From the NCBI GenBank assembly GCA_002085355.1, contig NATN01000049.1, forward strand, positions 1 to 17,380: a DNA stretch of 17,380 bases, given 5' to 3'. This document shows, piece after piece, positions 16,566-17,380 of the stretch (the first letter of the stretch is position 1; each line of letters begins with the position of its first letter). This DNA comes from Candidatus Zhuqueibacterota bacterium 4484_87 (GTDB lineage Bacteria; Zhuqueibacterota; Zhuqueibacteria; Thermofontimicrobiales; Thermofontimicrobiaceae). The notes beneath the pieces are model-generated. The model made no database searches and was not told the DNA's origin. It was given only the letters and a program-made list of their open reading frames with translations. Both the position numbers and the translations under genes were made by a program.

Positions 16566-17380
16566 ATGAACAGGCGAAAAATATTTTCGTTAGTTATCCT
16601 TTTGATAGTTTTATTTGCAAGTGTTGCGGTCGGCGGGCAGCTCACTTCGGTTACAGTAACTCCCAGTAATAATGCTGCCGGCGCTCCGACAATTTACACC
16701 TTTGACTTCACAACTTCTGCAACGGGCAATGGGGTTGATGTCGGAATTCCGACGGACGGAAAAATAGTGATAATTTTTCCGGCGGGATTTGATTTGACAA
16801 GTGCCGAATTAGCTCAGTCAACAAATTTGGCTGTGCTGGATGGCGGTTTGACAACATCCGTGTCCGGGGATACTATATTTGTTTCACGTGACGGTACAGG
16901 CTCTGCCATCGCCGGAAATACAACCGTTGGGCTAAAAGTTGCCGTCGTTGGAAATCATCAGACAGCCGCAACGACTTATCAGGTGCAAATGGAAACCCGC
17001 CTCGCGGATGATACTCAAATTGACACTGGAACATCCGCAAACTTTACAATAATTCATGGTTCACTGGCTACATTTAATTTCAATTCGATTGCAAATCAGA
17101 CGGCTGGGTCCGGCTTCGCGATAACGATCACGGCTGTTGATAACTATGGAAATACGGTAGAGACTTTCAACAGCGCAGCATCTCTTTCTGATTTGAGCGG
17201 GAGTGTGTCACCGACTACAACGACCAATTTTTCCTCCGGCGTTTGGAGCGGAACCGTTGTGATTAATCAGAGCTATCAAAATGATAATATTACGGCAACT
17301 TATCAAAATATTGCAGGGAGCTCCAATAATTTCGATGTCAGCGCGGGAAGTTTGGATCACTTTGTTTTTCAAACAATTGC
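16566..17380 (+). CDS. Secreted Ig-like repeat protein, N-terminal part
   Basis: The frame is open from ATG 16566 to the window edge (271 full codons); the 3' end lies outside. A signal peptide is clear (M-N-R-R-K, hydrophobic core, cleavage near A-V-G-G|Q at 24). About residues 25-165 form one beta-rich domain (V-T-V-T-P-S-N-N-A-A-G-A-P; I-I-F-P-A-G-F-D). Then an invasin/Ig-like unit starts G-S-L-A-T-F-N-F-N-S-I-A (from S166) with Q-T-A-G-S-G-F-A-I-T-I-T-A-V-D-N-Y-G-N-T-V. A second copy begins 96 residues later: G-S-L-D-H-F-V-F-Q-T-I-A (from S262), cut by the window edge. Such arrays are typical of large cell-surface adhesins or matrix proteins, and in FCB-group bacteria often end in a sorting domain that would lie beyond this window. 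TGAGGG at 16555-16560 is the ribosome site. The function is inferred from architecture only. Confidence 0.75.
   Translation, partial: MNRRKIFSLVILLIVLFASVAVGGQLTSVTVTPSNNAAGAPTIYTFDFTTSATGNGVDVGIPTDGKIVIIFPAGFDLTSAELAQSTNLAVLDGGLTTSVSGDTIFVSRDGTGSAIAGNTTVGLKVAVVGNHQTAATTYQVQMETRLADDTQIDTGTSANFTIIHGSLATFNFNSIANQTAGSGFAITITAVDNYGNTVETFNSAASLSDLSGSVSPTTTTNFSSGVWSGTVVINQSYQNDNITATYQNIAGSSNNFDVSAGSLDHFVFQTI

Noticed and set aside
1..17380. tRNA, rRNA, CRISPR array, intact transposase or phage genes
   Set aside because: I looked for these on both strands and saw no clover-leaf, regular repeat-spacer pattern or transposase/integrase motif.

Overview
The window is a densely packed bacterial stretch in which every recognisable gene lies on the + strand. 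The gene types suggest a Gram-negative, diderm bacterium: a SurA-type periplasmic chaperone, further parvulin-type proteins, a lipoprotein signal, and a DUF4159/DUF4175 pair. By eye the DNA is AT-leaning. Together with an exported protein commonly labelled 'asparagine synthetase B' and a large secreted Ig-like repeat protein, this best fits an uncultured lineage of the FCB group (Calditrichaeota/KSB1/Marinimicrobia-like). That placement is an inference from gene content and was not tested by phylogeny.

Layout. (1) 1-4168, housekeeping block: the 3' end of rsmG, a murQ gene that has lost its catalytic middle, and an intact mfd. (2) 4325-8175, envelope protein-folding block: a lipoprotein with two SurA/parvulin-like modules, a second parvulin gene whose 5' end (signal peptide and chaperone segment) is missing, and a complete two-domain surA. 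(3) 8176-8601, a 426-bp gene-free gap. It holds a roughly 181-bp imperfect palindrome with 28-29 bp inverted arms (MITE-like fold-back), a separate hairpin that may be a terminator, and a possible promoter. (4) 8602-16192, a tight five-gene run: a DUF4159 protein, a giant DUF4175-type membrane/coiled-coil protein, an exported TPR protein, an exported GATase1-like protein and a YjbQ-family enzyme. Overlaps or gaps of a few bases indicate one transcription unit. (5) 16193-16565, a second gene-free gap with a plausible promoter and a long leader. (6) 16566-end, the start of a secreted repeat protein that runs off the window.

How the genes relate. Block 2 supplies periplasmic chaperones and prolyl isomerases for outer-membrane and exported proteins. 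Block 4 looks like an uncharacterised envelope system: three exported or secreted proteins and one membrane-anchored coiled-coil protein are co-expressed with a cytosolic YjbQ enzyme. Two of the exported proteins share a motif pattern suggesting the same class-I glutamine-amidotransferase-like fold. One carries a Cys at the putative nucleophile elbow (A-M-C-S-G) and the other has Asp residues there. This operon is the best candidate in the window for an undescribed system. Two independent internal or 5' deletions (murQ and the middle parvulin gene) are the clearest oddities; they could be genuine gene decay or assembly errors.
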